A stretch of 64,000 bases of DNA, from NCBI GenBank assembly GCA_003952965.2, contig CM025851.1, forward strand, positions 27,740,936 through 27,804,935, written 5' to 3'. The DNA comes from Morella rubra (taxonomy: Eukaryota > Streptophyta > Magnoliopsida > Fagales > Myricaceae). Below are positions 31,261 through 43,389 of this stretch, in pieces; within the stretch, counting starts at the first letter, position 1; the number at the start of each line of letters is the position of its first letter. The translations under genes were made by a program, and so were the position numbers. Below the pieces are notes generated by a model. The model worked only from the letters and a program-made list of their open reading frames with translations. It had not been told where the DNA came from and made no database searches.

Positions 31261-33190
31261 TGTCGAGAAAAGGTTCATCAGAGTTTGTCAAAACAAACGT
31301 CGTTCCTTTCCATGGAAATTGAACGAATTCGAATCGTGGGGTACTGTTCCTTTCAAAGAAAATTGAAGGAATATATTTCCCGAGGCATAAGTAAATCTCT
31401 CGTATCCCTGCATCATGGTATCTTATCGAGTAATGGTAGTGCCTGACCTGACCATCCCATCGCCAAGGGATCGAATCATGTATGTGGTTCGCAAGCCAAA
31501 GAATTACCTGAAAAGTTGAAGACTCTACACTTTCAGAGACACCATTAGGGCAGATTCGTCCTCATCCATGATCCAGGCCTATGTTTCATTAGGATCGTCA
31601 AGCCCACATAGTTGTTAACGAGCCGCTTTTATACTATTAATTATAACGACTGAAAGAATAGCACTAGTCATATATGCGCTTGGACCTTAAACGTATTGGT
31701 CATAGTTGCTTTTGAAGTTCTTTAGAATCATTATGATGCTTAGTTAAATCTAATAAGGTCTCAATGTTAAGACTTTACACCTATAGAAGTCATCTCTCGT
31801 TCTATGTTAGATTCAGTGGCTTATGCAGCTCCACCTAGCGCTCTGAGTTATTCTTGATCGGATGTTTTCTGTATATATGCACTATGTTTCATGTATAGGT
31901 AATGATTCCAACCTTCAAGATATATTGGAGCTGTTTCTATTGACGTGTCCCATGATATCAGCTCAAGATGTAATTTATAGGTACGTAGATTGTAAAAGCA
32001 TGAATCCCGATATTCACAGTCCCAAATTGGAGAAACAGTAGTTCCATTTAGTGTATCAAGAAAGAAATAACAAGAGCTTGCAAGCGTCAAAGTGCTACAG
32101 ATTCGTAAATTGGTCCGCGTGCGATAAGACACATGCATGGCCGCTGTCCGGAGTAGAAGTTGTTAGAGTCTCGCCATATATATATTGATCATAACCCTCA
32201 CGTAGTACAAGGTCTATCTAATCTCCAGGATCCTCTACAATTCTATGTCCGAATTGCACGATGTAATTTGGAGAGAGACAAACACTAGAGGTGGATCTCA
32301 CACTATTTAATGCTGCCCATACAAAGTTTCGGACGGCATAAATTCTACAATGGGGATCATCTCTTGTGTGTCTCCTTCCGAATTGCACCGTACAATTTAG
32401 GCAGGGAATTCCAAAGGATCCTTAGCCCTAATCCCTATGCTTTAGTCCCAAAACCAAAGTACTACTGAAGCATCTAAACCTGTTTGCCTAATTTGTCACT
32501 TGCATGCCAACACATGAGTTACATGTAATGTCTAAATTTTTTAAGAATAAACAACTTATGATCACCAAAACAAAAAACTGCCTCAACTGAAGATCAGTTA
32601 CGCTCTATTTTCAGAAAATATGACATTAATAAAGATATATAGTTGTCTCCTTATAAATACTACCATGGAGGGGCAGCCGTAGCCTCAATCACGCTATATA
32701 ATTTAGATAGATAAAAATATACTTGCATCTTCTAATTACTATTATTATTATCATTATACAATTTACACCCTAAATTACCAAATTTAACGTTCTGCTCACT
32801 GAACTCCCCATGTATTTCAACTGCATGTATATATACCCTCCGTTACAATTTAAACGTTAAGATCATTTTGATGAGTGAGTACATTTGTCATAGATTCCAA
32901 CAATAATATCATAACATTGGACAAAATATGCACTTATAGAGAATTTGAATTGTAATTGATCAGGATGGAGAATTAAGATGTAAATTACAAAAAATTTAAT
33001 ACTTAGAAGGTTTAACTTCATCTTATAAATTATTATACGTATCAGAAACAATCTTCAACCCTAAGGAGAAACAGCTCTGAAAACCCTTGCATCATTCTAA
33101 TGCAATTACGTGATGCCACCGTCCGAATTTGGCGATCACACATACGGTTCTCCGATGCTTTCCTATGCATAAAGCATCAATCAGGTGACT
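31261..33190. repeat. EF-hand-flank block, copy D, and adjoining unassigned DNA
   Basis: 31290-32150 matches the other flank blocks, with 'gttcctttc', 'attgaaggaat', 'cgagtaatggtagtgcctga', 'aagggatcgaatcatgtatg', 'acactttcagaga', 'ggtaatgattccaaccttca' and 'tagttccatttagtgtatca'. 32240-32410 contains a direct repeat of 'tccgaattgcac.gt.caatttgg' about 140 bp apart, of MITE-like aspect. 32500-33190 is AT-rich and shows nothing recognisable. Confidence 0.55.
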
Positions 33191-33442
33191 CATGAAGTGA
33201 TCCAACCGGCCGATTAGCCAGATCAAATAATTTCTCCATTAATGCAGGATACCAAAAATTGAAAATAGAAAAGATTATTTAAGAAGGAATAATTAATACA
33301 AATTAACAGTGGCAGCTCCGGCTCGTCCCGACAAAAACAATGAACCTCCAAAAAAAAACACGACATACACATGCATCCACGTAGTTATAATGGAATAGTA
33401 AAAAGGAAGCACACACATCATAGGGAATTCTGGGAGGCGCAG
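33191..33442. repeat. EF-hand gene 5' region, copy P2, left of the gypsy element
   Basis: It aligns with 26893-27095: 'gtgatccaaccggccgatta', 'aataatttctccattaatg', 'gaaaagatta', 'ggaacc'-type and 'aacacgac.tacacatgcatc'. The match resumes at about 38757-38790 on the other side of the gypsy element. Confidence 0.7.
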
Positions 33443-33929
33443 TGTTATAAGATGAAAGGAGTTCGAGCAATAAAGTTGGAATCTTCAGCAGATGAGTTTT
33501 GGGGAAGGAAGACGACGGCTACTACAATTTAGATGGAGTTAGAAGTTTCGGGAGTTTGAAGGGAGCTTAGTCGAACTTGGTCAACATCTAGCGTGGCCAA
33601 GTCTTTTAGTTGGCGTCTTGGGCTTTTGGTTGTTATGAGCAGTGGACCTCGGCTTATTAGTTGTAGTCATTTAGTATTTCCTGTATTGGGTTTATTGCGC
33701 ATTAGTTTATTGGCCCTGGCCCAGCCCGTGTGTGGGTGGAAGAAACCATATTATAGGGCACCTACGTTGCTTTTTTATCTTTATCGAATCTGTGATGAAC
33801 TATTAGACTATGGAGGCTTGCCACCTTGAATTGGCCTTATCATTCCCATTTCTATGAATGAATTGAAGTTTATTCACGTTACAGTGCTTTCTTAACTAAA
33901 CCTAAGTTACAATCTATAAATTTGTAACA
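33443..33929 (+). repeat. 5' LTR of the gypsy element
   Basis: It begins TGTTATAAG and ends TTTGTAACA, as expected for a TG..CA LTR. It pairs with 38264-38756. It would carry the promoter of the element. No clear TATA box could be fixed. Confidence 0.95.
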
Positions 33930-33932
33930 ATT

Positions 33933-33945
33933 TGGTATCAGAGCC
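33933..33945 (+). promoter_or_regulatory. Primer-binding site, tRNA-iMet type
   Basis: TGGTATCAGAGCC follows the LTR after three bases. This is the standard complement of the 3' end of the initiator methionine tRNA, used by most plant LTR retrotransposons to start minus-strand DNA synthesis. Confidence 0.95.
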
Positions 33946-33956
33946 AGGTTCCTGGA

Positions 33957-34768
33957 ATGGCAGAGGGTATTCGTGCAGTGAAGCTAGCTGAAGGGTTGGA
34001 CGAAGTGTGGGAAGAGCAAGAATCCCAGAGATTGCGTATGGAGGAGCTGATGCAGCAGCTGGAACATCTGACCTTGGGTCTTCAAGCTGTGGTACAGACG
34101 CTAGATCAAAATAGGCGTGAACCACCTGCACATGGGCATCATCAACATCAAAACCATGAAGTACGATGGGTCCAAATGAGGTTAGTACGCTTGGACTTCC
34201 CCAGATTTGAGGTTGAGGATCCCACAGGTTGGCTTTATAGGGCCAATCAACTTTTTACCTTCAACTAAACAGCACCACAACACAAGCTTTTTATGGCCTC
34301 ATTTCACATGGAGGGTAATGCATTGATTTGGTTTAGGGAGGTAGAAAAATCTGGAGCTATTACTAGTTGGGAGGGACTTGAGAGGGCTCTACTGAGCCGA
34401 TTTGGTCCTCAATTTTATGATGACCTCATGGAGGGGTTAGTAAGACTCAAACAAATAGGGACAGTATAAGAGTATACTAGTCAGTTTGAAATTTTAGTAA
34501 ACAACTTGGGTGGGTTGGATGAAAATCATAAACTAAGCTGCTACCTCAGTGGCTTAAAAGATGAGATTAGCTCTCCATTAAGATGCTGAATCCCACCAGC
34601 ATACAAAGGGCGTTTGCTTTAGCTAGAATGCAGGAAGAATATCTAATGATAGGAAGGAAGTCAATGAGGGCTGGACCAAGCAATTTCTCTACCACTCACG
34701 TAGCACAACCAGTCACCAATGCTGTCATTAAACAGAATGTGAGAGTTCAGCGAATTTCACCTTAGCAA
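33957..34768 (+). pseudogene. gag pseudogene of the gypsy element
   Basis: A start at 33957 opens MAEGIRAVKLAEGL, then a Gln/Leu-rich coiled segment (MEELMQQLEHLTLGLQAVVQ) and the retrotransposon gag motif RLDFPRFEVEDPTGWLYRAN. The frame then stops at 34266 (FN-stop-TAPQHK). It continues FMASFHMEGNALIWFREVEK, ALLSRFGPQFYDDLMEGL, LKQIGTV-stop-EYTSQFE, YLSGLKDEIS and ALARMQEEYL with further breaks. Gag would form the virus-like particle. The motif order matches chromovirus gag. Confidence 0.9.
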
Positions 34769-37700
34769 ATGAAGGAGAGGCGGGACAAAGGCCTATGTTA
34801 CCACTGTGATTCCAAGTGGAATCCAGGCCACAAATGCCCAAACTTAAATCTATACACGGTGGATGGCAGTGAAGAATTCATGGAGATAGCTTCTTATGAG
34901 GAGCAAAACGAAGGGCAACTAGTGGTGGAAGCAGTGATAGAGGTGGAGACTTGTGAAGAGAAACCAAACATCTCTCTACATGCCATAACAAGGTTTGTTA
35001 CATCCAGATCTATGAGAACCATGCGGGTTAAAGGCAGCTTGCACAACCAAGATATAGTGGTGCTTATTGACAGTGGGAGCACCCATAACTTTGTGGACCC
35101 AACAATAGTAAAAAGGGCTCACTTGCCCATTGACCACAAGTTGAGTGTGGCTGTGGCTAATAAAGAACGAATCCGAAGTAAAAGGGAAGTCAAAAATATG
35201 AAGGTTAAGATGCAAGGGCATAATTTCACTTTGGATGCTTACGTGTTGGTCTTAGGGGGATGTGACATGGTATTGGAGGTCCAATGGCTGAAAACTCTAG
35301 GAACCATTTCCTGGAATTTTAATGACTTAACTATGAGGTTTAAGCACGATTCAAGGGAAGTTCAATTGAGTGGGCTAGTATCAACCCAATTTATGCAAGA
35401 CACTGTCAATTTAAAAATGATTAAAGGAGAAAAAAGGGGGTTGTTCTTGCAAATGGTGTTGAATGATAGTAGAGACAAGGAGGAGCATATTAACAATACT
35501 GAAGTGGCAGATCTCTTGCTGTGTTTTTCTAAGGTTTTTGAGGAGCCTCAAGGGCTGCCACCAAAGAGGTCTCATGACCATGCAATCGTGTTGAAGGAAG
35601 GGACTCAACCTGTGAGTGTGAGGCCCTACAGCTATGCATACTATCAAAAGCATGAAATTGAGAAAATCGTGCAAGAGTTGCTGAGATCCGATGTGATTAG
35701 GGCTTCCCAAAGCCCATTTCATCCCCAGTTTTACTAGTTTGAAAGGCTAATGGGAGTTGGCGTCTTTGTGTGGATTATCGGGCCTTAAATAGTGTTACGG
35801 TGAAGGACAAATTCCCCATACCGGTTATTGATGAGCTACTAGACGAGCTCCATGGGGCAAAGATTTTTCTACGCTGGATTTACGTTTTGGTTATCACCAG
35901 ATCAAGGTAAAGGAGGAAGACATCCCAAAAACAGCATTTTGAACGCATGAGGGACACTATAAGTTTTTAATGATGCCCTTCAGGCTCACTAACGCCCCTT
36001 CAACATTTCAATCACTAATGAATGAGGTTTTCAGGCCGTACCTTAGAAAATTCATCTTGGTTTTTTTTATGATATTTTGGTGTATAGCAGGAGCATGGAA
36101 GAGCACTTACAGCACTTGCAGGTGACTATGAGGGTACTACAAGAGCACCACCTCTTTGCTAAGAGGTCCAAATGCACGTTTACCTGTGATGAAGTGGACT
36201 ATTTGGGGCATTTAACATCTGCCCAGGGAGTAAGGGTGGATCCATCCAAGCTGCAAGCCATGCTGGATTGGCCCATTCCTAAATCCCTTAAGGTTTTGAG
36301 GGGCTTCCTCGATCTCACAGGGTACTATCGGAAGTTTATCAAGGGGTATGGGATGATAGCTGCCCCTCTAACCAACCTACTCAAGAATGGGTTCCATTGG
36401 GGTAAAGAGGCACACACGGCCTTCTCTCAACTTAAACAAGCGGTGACTAACCCTCCGATATTATCTTTACCAGATTTTACTAAACCATTTGTGATAGAAT
36501 GTGATGCATCTGCCAGTGGAATAGGGGCTGTTTTAATGCAAGATGGTAGGCCACTTGCATGTTTCAGCAAGGCGTTGAAGGATAGGATGCTCTCTATGTC
36601 GACATATGAGAGAGAACTCCTAGCTCTAGTTAGTGCCATACGCAAGTGGAGACCATATCTGCTAGGACAGACCTTCAAGGTTCACACGGATCAGCAAAGT
36701 TTGAAACATTTGCTTGAACAGAAGGTGGGAACTCCTCTACAGCAAAAATGGGTTACTAAGCTCTTAGGATATGACTTTTTGGTGGAGTATAAGTAGGGGA
36801 GTGACAATAAGGTTGCTAATGCTTTATCAAGAAAGTTTGAAGAATTGGAAGGGGTGCAACAAGGAGAACTCAAGGCAATTTTGTTCCCTATTGCTACTTG
36901 GTTGGCAGATTTGAGGTAGGCCTATTTAACTGACACCCGCTTGCAAGATCTTCTTGCAAAGCTTCAGAAGGGAAAGTTGGATCCCCTCAAATATAAACTG
37001 GTGAATGGACTGCTGTACTACAAGGGCAGAATTTACATTGGGGATGATTTGGCTCTTAAGGAAAGAATCCTACAACTGGTGCATGACAGCCCACTGGGAG
37101 GACACGCTAGTATGAAAAATCCTATCAACGAGCTAAAAGGGTTTTCTATTGGCAAGGAATGAAACAAGATATCAAAACATACATCAAACAGTGCCAGATT
37201 TGCCAACAAAATAAGTATAAGAATATGCGGCCAGCAGGCTTACTTTAGCCACTGCCCATCTCTCAAAAACCTTGGACCAACATCTCCATGGATTTCATAG
37301 AGGGATTGCCAAAATCACAAGGTTATAGTGTGGTTTTTGTGATTGTGGATAGGCTAACTAAGTACAGTCATTTCTTACCACTCGAGCACCCCTACACAGC
37401 CAAGCTAGTGGCTCAGAAATTCATGCAAAATATTTTCAAATTACATGGATTCCCAGAAACCATAATCTCAGATAGAGATATAATTTTTACTAGCAATTTT
37501 TGGCAGGAATTATTTCGCATGCAAGGGGTGAAACTCAATCTCAGCACTGTATACCATCCCCAAACAGATGGACAGACGGAGGCCATTAACAAATGTATTG
37601 AGGGTTATCTCAGGTGTATGATTGGGGACAAACCTAAAGGCTGGGTTGATTGGCTAGCATTGATCGAATGGAATCACAACACAAGCATGAATTTTTTGAC

Positions 37701-38254
37701 AAAGATGACTCCTTTTGAGGCAGTTTACGGTGAAAGCTCCTCATGTCACTACTTAGGGAGAATCTACAGAAGGCACAGAATCGAATGAAGAAATACGCTG
37801 ACTTGAAGAGACTTGAAAGAGAATTTAAGGAGGGAGATCTTGTTTACCTACGATTGCAGCCTTACCGGCAGCTATCGGTGAAATGCCACAATAAAAAATT
37901 ATCCCTGATTTATTATGGGTCCTTTATAGTGCTCTAGCACGTCGGATCCATCACCTACCGTCTTGATCTGCCGCCAAGGTCCACGATTCACCCTGTTTTT
38001 CACGTATCTCAACTTAAACCCCATATTGGCAATCGGGTATCTCCCGTCGCCACACTAACACCCACGAACTCGCAAAGGGAGCTCCGACCTGAACCAATAG
38101 CAGTGCTTGACCGTCGTCTCACTAGATCTAGCTCCAAAGCCGTGACCGAAGTACTGATACAGTGGCACGGCCAAACTCAAGATGATGCCACTAGGGAGAA
38201 ACTCTTCCAGCTTCAACGCGATTTTCCACACCTTGCGGGCAAGGTGTTTTGAGG
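34769..38254 (+). pseudogene. pol pseudogene (protease, RT, RNase H, integrase, chromodomain)
   Basis: 34769-35737 starts with the CCHC zinc knuckle (CYHCDSKWNPGHKC), then the aspartic protease motif VLIDSGSTHNFV and the RT entrance (KEGTQPVSVRPYSYAYY). Frameshifts and a TGA break 35737-36076, and the RT active site reads FYDILVYS where two Asp are expected. RNase H follows (FVIECDASASGIGAVL, STYERELLAL, HTDQQSLKHLL). Integrase has a broken HHCC finger (36941-37230) and a well-kept core with ISMDFIEGLP, IVDRLTKY, ISDRDIIFTSNFW and YHPQTDGQTE, retaining the D..D..E layout. A chromodomain-like tail (VSQLKPHIG, then VLIQWHGQTQDDATRE) ends at 38254, marking it as a chromovirus. Confidence 0.95.
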
Positions 38255-38263
38255 GGGGAGTAT
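38247..38263 (+). promoter_or_regulatory. Polypurine tract of the gypsy element
   Basis: The tract TTTTGAGGGGGGAGTAT lies immediately before the 3' LTR and overlaps the stop codon of pol. It would prime plus-strand synthesis. Confidence 0.9.
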
Positions 38264-38756
38264 TGTTACAAGATGAAAGGAGTTCGGGCAATACAGTCGG
38301 AATCTTGAGCAGATGAGTTTTGGGGAAGGAAGATGACGGCTACTGCAGTTTAGATGGAGTTAGAAGTTTTGGGAGTTTCAAGGGAGCTTGGTCGAACTTG
38401 GTCAACATCCAGCGTGGCCAAGTCTTTTAATTGGCGTCTTTGGCTTTTGGTTGTTTTGAGCAGTAGGCTTCGGCCTATTATTTGTAGTCATTTAGTATTT
38501 TCTGTATTGGTTTTATTGCCCATTAGTTTAATGGCCCCTGGCCTAGCCCGTGTGTGGGTGGAAGAGACTAGATTATAGGGCATGCACCTGCGTTGCTTTT
38601 TTTATCTTTATCGAATTTGTGATGAACTGTTAGACTATGGAAGCTTGCCACCTCGAATTGGCCTTATCGTTCCCATTTCTATGAATGAATTGAAGTTTAT
38701 TCACATTACAGTGCTTTCTTAACTAAACCTAAGTTACAATCTAAAAATTTGTAACA
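38264..38756 (+). repeat. 3' LTR of the gypsy element
   Basis: It starts TGTTACAAG, ends TTTGTAACA, and has 493 bases against 487 in the left copy. It differs mostly by transitions, consistent with age and methylation-type decay. Confidence 0.95.
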
Positions 38757-39706
38757 TGCAGTCATGCAAATGCAACGAAATCCAATTTACTCCACTGTTC
38801 GATCTCTTCCTTTTGACGCTTTAGCCAAACCCAATTAAAGTTTATTCCTTCTATCCACTATCGTCCGCGAATAAAATTGCTTTGGCAGATACGTCGTTTT
38901 TGGGCCAAAGCTCGGATGTGCTCAGGAAAAGGCAACATGATAGCTTTTGAGGATTGGTCCAGGATTAGATTCTCGTTCGTTTCTAGTGGTGTACAATTGT
39001 TCAACCTTCGATGATTTTGAAGACCAGCTCCTCAAAAAGTTTGGACTGGCAAATTAAAACTAGTATTCATTTTTTTAATAAAACGGATAAGAGAGAGGAA
39101 GGGCCATGTGCTCCTATATTCATGGGGATTCCCTAAATATACCATTACAAAAAAAGTATCCAAGGGCGGCCCCGGCCTTCTTTTCAAGTCACCTAGTGGT
39201 CTTTTGGGCCCTACCACTTGCCACGAAGCAAATTCCTTCTTTTTAGCGATAATTATCAAATGTTGTGGAGGGTAGTAATTGGGTACCATTACAACCAATA
39301 TAAACATGTTGCTTCTCTCTTAGCAATTTGATAGAAATTAGTACTGTGACTAATATTTGTAACCCAGAAATGTGTACTGATCATGCAGTAGCAAATATAG
39401 TGGCTGGAATAGTCGATTTGAGGATCGTATCAACTTGTGATTATCTACTAATTCCAAGGTATTTATTTCTCTTGTATATATTATATACTTATAATTAATA
39501 CTCGCATTTGAGAATAAAGACACTTCCTACAAATTAAGATACCGGGTATAACGACGTAGAATAAAGTGATGAGTAATCTGTAACAGTACCCAGGTCTCTA
39601 GCTATATATATCATTGCGACTCCCTAAGTTCATTCATCAGGTGCAAACGACCAGATTGAGTTGAGGAAAAGTCATTGTTGAAGCCCGTGCCAAAGTCTCC
39701 AACCTA
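38757..39706 (+). promoter_or_regulatory. 5' region of the intact EF-hand gene, with TATA box
   Basis: It aligns to 27095-28020 of pseudogene P1. A TATA box, ctatatatatc, lies at 39602-39611, about 95 bases before the start codon, giving a short leader (about 60-70 nt if transcription starts some 30 bp downstream). The conserved leader includes 'cattgcgactccc', 'gcaaacgaccaga' and 'agtcattgttgaag'. The gypsy 3' LTR sits 950 bp upstream and could influence expression. That last point is inference. Confidence 0.65.
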
Positions 39707-40006
39707 ATGGGACGGGATACGCCAATATTCAACGTCGAGCAGCACACTAAATCTGTTGGTTCTGTTCCCTTTACAAGAGAGGCTCTAGTAGGTGTTTTCA
39801 ACCGTCACGACAAAAACAACGATGGGAGGCTCTCAAAAAGTGAGCTGAAGGAAGCATTCGAAGAGATTGGATCGAGGTGCTCTAAGGTGAGAGCTTCTCT
39901 GGAACTTCACCATGCAGATAAGAACCACAATGGGTTCATTGATAAAGGGGAGTTTGAAAAGTTAATCGATCATGTCCTGAAACACAATTACCAATTTGGC
40001 GGTTAG
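39707..40006 (+). CDS. Small two-EF-hand calcium-binding protein (intact)
   Basis: The 99-residue single-exon frame has two canonical EF-hand loops. Residues 35-46 read DKNNDGRLSKSE and residues 71-82 read DKNHNGFIDKGE, each with acidic or Asn ligands at positions 1, 3 and 5, Gly at 6, a hydrophobic at 8 and Glu at 12. The helices ALVGVFNRH, LKEAFEEIG and FEKLIDHVLKH flank them. The size and two-loop layout resemble short plant calmodulin-like/polcalcin-type proteins, which sense cytosolic calcium. The N-terminal 20 residues are a variable extension. There is no signal peptide or membrane segment. It belongs to the local tandem family. The start is the first ATG after a TATA-led leader. Confidence 0.9.
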   Translation: MGRDTPIFNVEQHTKSVGSVPFTREALVGVFNRHDKNNDGRLSKSELKEAFEEIGSRCSKVRASLELHHADKNHNGFIDKGEFEKLIDHVLKHNYQFGG

Positions 40007-40504
40007 ATCTTCTGATCGTACATCTACTGCATGTCGGTGAATAATGTTCTCTTTTCAATATATGTGAACAAGCTAATTCTCTGCTATAAGCTAAATATGT
40101 GAGCGTACGTGTCCTTTTATTTCTTTTGTGTCGGGGCATATGTCTGTGAGCCTATTTGTAAGTCGATCTTTTCGATCGCCGCTGCTTATGTGTGATGTGA
40201 TGAAGGCTGCTGGAAATCCAGTGATCCTGGTCACTTTGTGGCCGGCTCCTTTATCGAAATTATATATATATAAAATACTGTTGATTAAAAGAAAAAAAAT
40301 ATATAGAGTGAGCTCTGGCAGCTAGCTAGCTAGGCTGAGGATCGAAGCAAGCCGGCATCCCCTTCGGCAATTTCAAAACCGTGCTCCCTAGGTTTTGTGA
40401 AACTCCGACTGAAGGCAATGTTTCCCTAATTTCTTAATGATCCGTAGTTATGCTGTTGATCACTTGAATGCACAAAGTGTAAAAACAAAGATACATTGAA
40501 ACTA
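40007..40504. other. 3' flank of the intact EF-hand gene
   Basis: A possible polyadenylation region ('aataatgttctc', 40039) is the only signal near the gene end. A short TA run is at 40260-40270. 'agctagctagctagg' at 40320-40334 is a small tandem repeat. No further gene is supported. Confidence 0.4.
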
Positions 40505-40857
40505 ATGTTGAATCATGGGATCTATTGATACCTAAACTTGCAGCGGAAAACTTTAAAAAATTGACAGAGATGATCATTCTAGAGAGAAAGTGTTTTTTAT
40601 GCGTGAATTATGATATGAGGTCTCTCAAGCATTATTTATACTCTTTTCTTTAGAGACCAACAGTTACAACTCTTCATAATAGTTGCAACTCTTTTTGAAT
40701 CATCATTAACCAAACGATATGTCTCCTCCCATCAAGAAATTAAATAAAAATTAATTCTTTTAAGCCTATTAAATCCAAAGTTTATATCAAGACCCTTAAG
40801 CCCAAATACACTTGTCAAACGCAGTCCACATATGGTTCAGTTAAACTATTTCTAACG
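40505..40857 (-). repeat. Putative 3' LTR of copia-1
   Basis: On the minus strand, 'ggtccaagtgtaagaacgtt' followed by AGAAATAG resembles the usual copia arrangement of pol end, PPT (AAGTGGGAGATTG-like) and LTR start. The right edge at about 40857 is fixed by this match. The left edge is uncertain. 'gggatctattgataccta' near 40517 looks like a degraded PBS complement, which would mean this LTR once served another element copy to its left. A poly-A run is at 40883-40900. Confidence 0.4.
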
Positions 40858-43389
40858 TTCTTACACTTGGACCATATTGACAAAAAAAAAAAAAAAAAAA
40901 AATTCCATCATATATATGGGGGCTTGGAATTTTATAAATTAGCGTGTGACTAATTAAAATTATTCTTGATGGTATAGGTTTAACTTTATATTTGACCACT
41001 TAAGAATGATAATATGAACCATGGCGGAAATATACCAATTGACAACATAACTCCTTCCACGAATATCACAATATAACCCAACTTCCATAATGAAATCTTT
41101 ATTGGATTATTTTTCTTTATGAATAGTTTTCCCATAAAATCTACTCGTTGGTCAAAATATCTACTACTAACATATCCAAAAACATAATAAGCAGATAATA
41201 AATGTGATATAACGACATCAAATGATGTTTCCAAAATGTGCACAATTTGTACATCAACTAAAGTATATCTTAACAAACCCATACAATCTACATGACTACC
41301 ATACGATCTACATGTCTACTATACAATCCCAGGGATATAGCCTTAGTCAAAAGATTTCCAATCATAACCACTATACTGATGTCTTCCAACGAAACTTTTA
41401 TGTTCATCACATTTTTCTTTTAGGACAATGTATTTTACCTCCATGTGCTTATTACCATTTGATACCTTTCCATTATTTGTTGAGGAAACTACAGCTGAAT
41501 GATCACAAAAATATCTTTATGGGTCTCGAAATTGAATATATAACCTAAGTCATGTAAGAAAATTCTTTAACCATTTTGCCTGGGTAACTGCCTCGTAGCA
41601 TGCCACTAATTCAGCCTCCATAGCAGAAGCTATAGTTAATTTGAAGTTTTATAATTTTCCAATAGATTGCACCACCACCAAGCAAAAAAATATAACCTGA
41701 TGTTGACTTTCTGCTATCTGGACATTCCGCAAAGTCAAAATCTATATATCCAACCAGTTCTAGAGAATCGGATTTGTTGTATGTAAGCATATAATCTTGT
41801 GTCCCTTGAAGATAACTAAGTACCTTTTTCGCAGCTCTCCAGTGATCCAAACCTGGATCACTTTTAAATCTTCCCGATACTCCAAAACATATGTGATATC
41901 TAGTCTCGTACAAATTAAATTTGAGCATACATCAAAGTCCCAACTAGTGAGGCATACGTATATGCTCCCATTTGCTCCCATTCAAGTTCATTTTTCAGAG
42001 ACTAAGATCTACTTAATTTATTGCCCTTAGCAATAAGTGTAGGACTGGGTTTAGAATTTTTCATACCATACCTGTCCAACATTTTTTTAATGAATGCACT
42101 TTGAGATAGATGGATTTTTCTATTAGATCTATTTTTGTGAACCTCTATACCAATTACATACGAGGCATCACCCATGTCTTTCATATTGAAATGATTGGAG
42201 GCAAAACGATTAGTCTTGCTAAGCAATGCAAAATCCCTACTTGCAAGCAAGATGTCATCTACATATAAAACCATAAAAATAAATCAGCTCCCACTGACTA
42301 TAAGATATATGCAACAATCAATAACATTTTCTACAAAACCATATGAAGAAATTATATTGTTGAATTTAAGATACCATTGGTGGGAGGATTGTTTAAGTCC
42401 ATATATGGATTTATTCAGCTTGCAAATAAGATGACTTTGTTCTTCTAAAACAAATCCCTCAGGCTGTTTCATAGACAAGTCCTCTTTTTAATCACTATTT
42501 AGAAAAGCAACTCTCATATTTATCTGGTGAAGCTCTAAGTCAAAATGAGCCACCAAAGCTATAATTATTCTCAAAGAATCCTTCTTTGAGATAGTAGAAA
42601 ATGTCTCATGATAATCAATGCCTTCTTTTTTAGTAAACTGTTTGGCAATAAGTCTAGCCTTATGTCATTTTACTTTACCCTTGGAGTCGCATTTTATCCT
42701 ATAGACCCATTTACAACGTACAACTATAGCTCCAGGTGTTAATTCAACCAAATTCGAAACATTTTTTCTAGCCATAGAGTTCATCTTTTCCTTCATAGCA
42801 TCATACCATTTTGAAGAATTAAAACTGTTCATAGCTTGTGAGAAAGTGATAGGATCATAATTTTATCCAATATCATAATTAGACTCTTGAAGGTACACAA
42901 TACAATCAGGTAGAATTGGAGATTTTCTAACCCTTGATGACTTCCTTAACATTGCTTCACTACAAAGAAAAAAGAGGCCTATAGCAGCGATCGGTGACCG
43001 CTGCTATATGTCTGTCAAGATAGGTTTTAGCGGCGGTTTTCGAGACCGTTGGTGAAAATCTTGACTTATAGCAGCGATCACTTAGCAGCGGTCACGACCG
43101 CCGTTAAAGACCCGAAAGACATTTTTGAATTTTTTAGCAGCGTTTTAGAAAACGCCACTATAGACCTATCATTTTTTTTATTATTATTTTAAAGAAAAAC
43201 GTAGTAACTACATATTTATAAAAACACCTGCATTTTTAATTTGTAATACAAATTTATTTTAATAACCATAATTCATTGATGTAAAAACCTAAGAACAAGG
43301 ATAATAAAAGCAAATATAATTCATCATTTATTAAATAACCAAGTCTTACAAGTCTTTCAACACAAGAGTCTATACAAGTTTCTAACATA

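Larger units (their letters stand above)
33443..38756 (+). mobile_element. Ty3/gypsy chromovirus retrotransposon, complete structure, decayed genes
   Basis: The order is 5' LTR, PBS, gag, protease, reverse transcriptase, RNase H, integrase, chromodomain, PPT and 3' LTR, all on the plus strand. The flanking 5-mers are CGCAG (33438-33442) and TGCAG (38757-38761), one mismatch apart. By eye the LTRs differ at about 37 of about 487 positions plus three small gaps, about 7-8%, so it is not recent. The internal region has many stops and frameshifts, so it could move only with help. It is inserted in the 5' flank of the intact EF-hand gene, which starts at 39707. Confidence 0.95.

Noticed and set aside
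33593..33829. Frames in the gypsy LTRs (also at 38354-38578)
   Set aside because: Non-coding LTR sequence. The frames differ between the two LTR copies.
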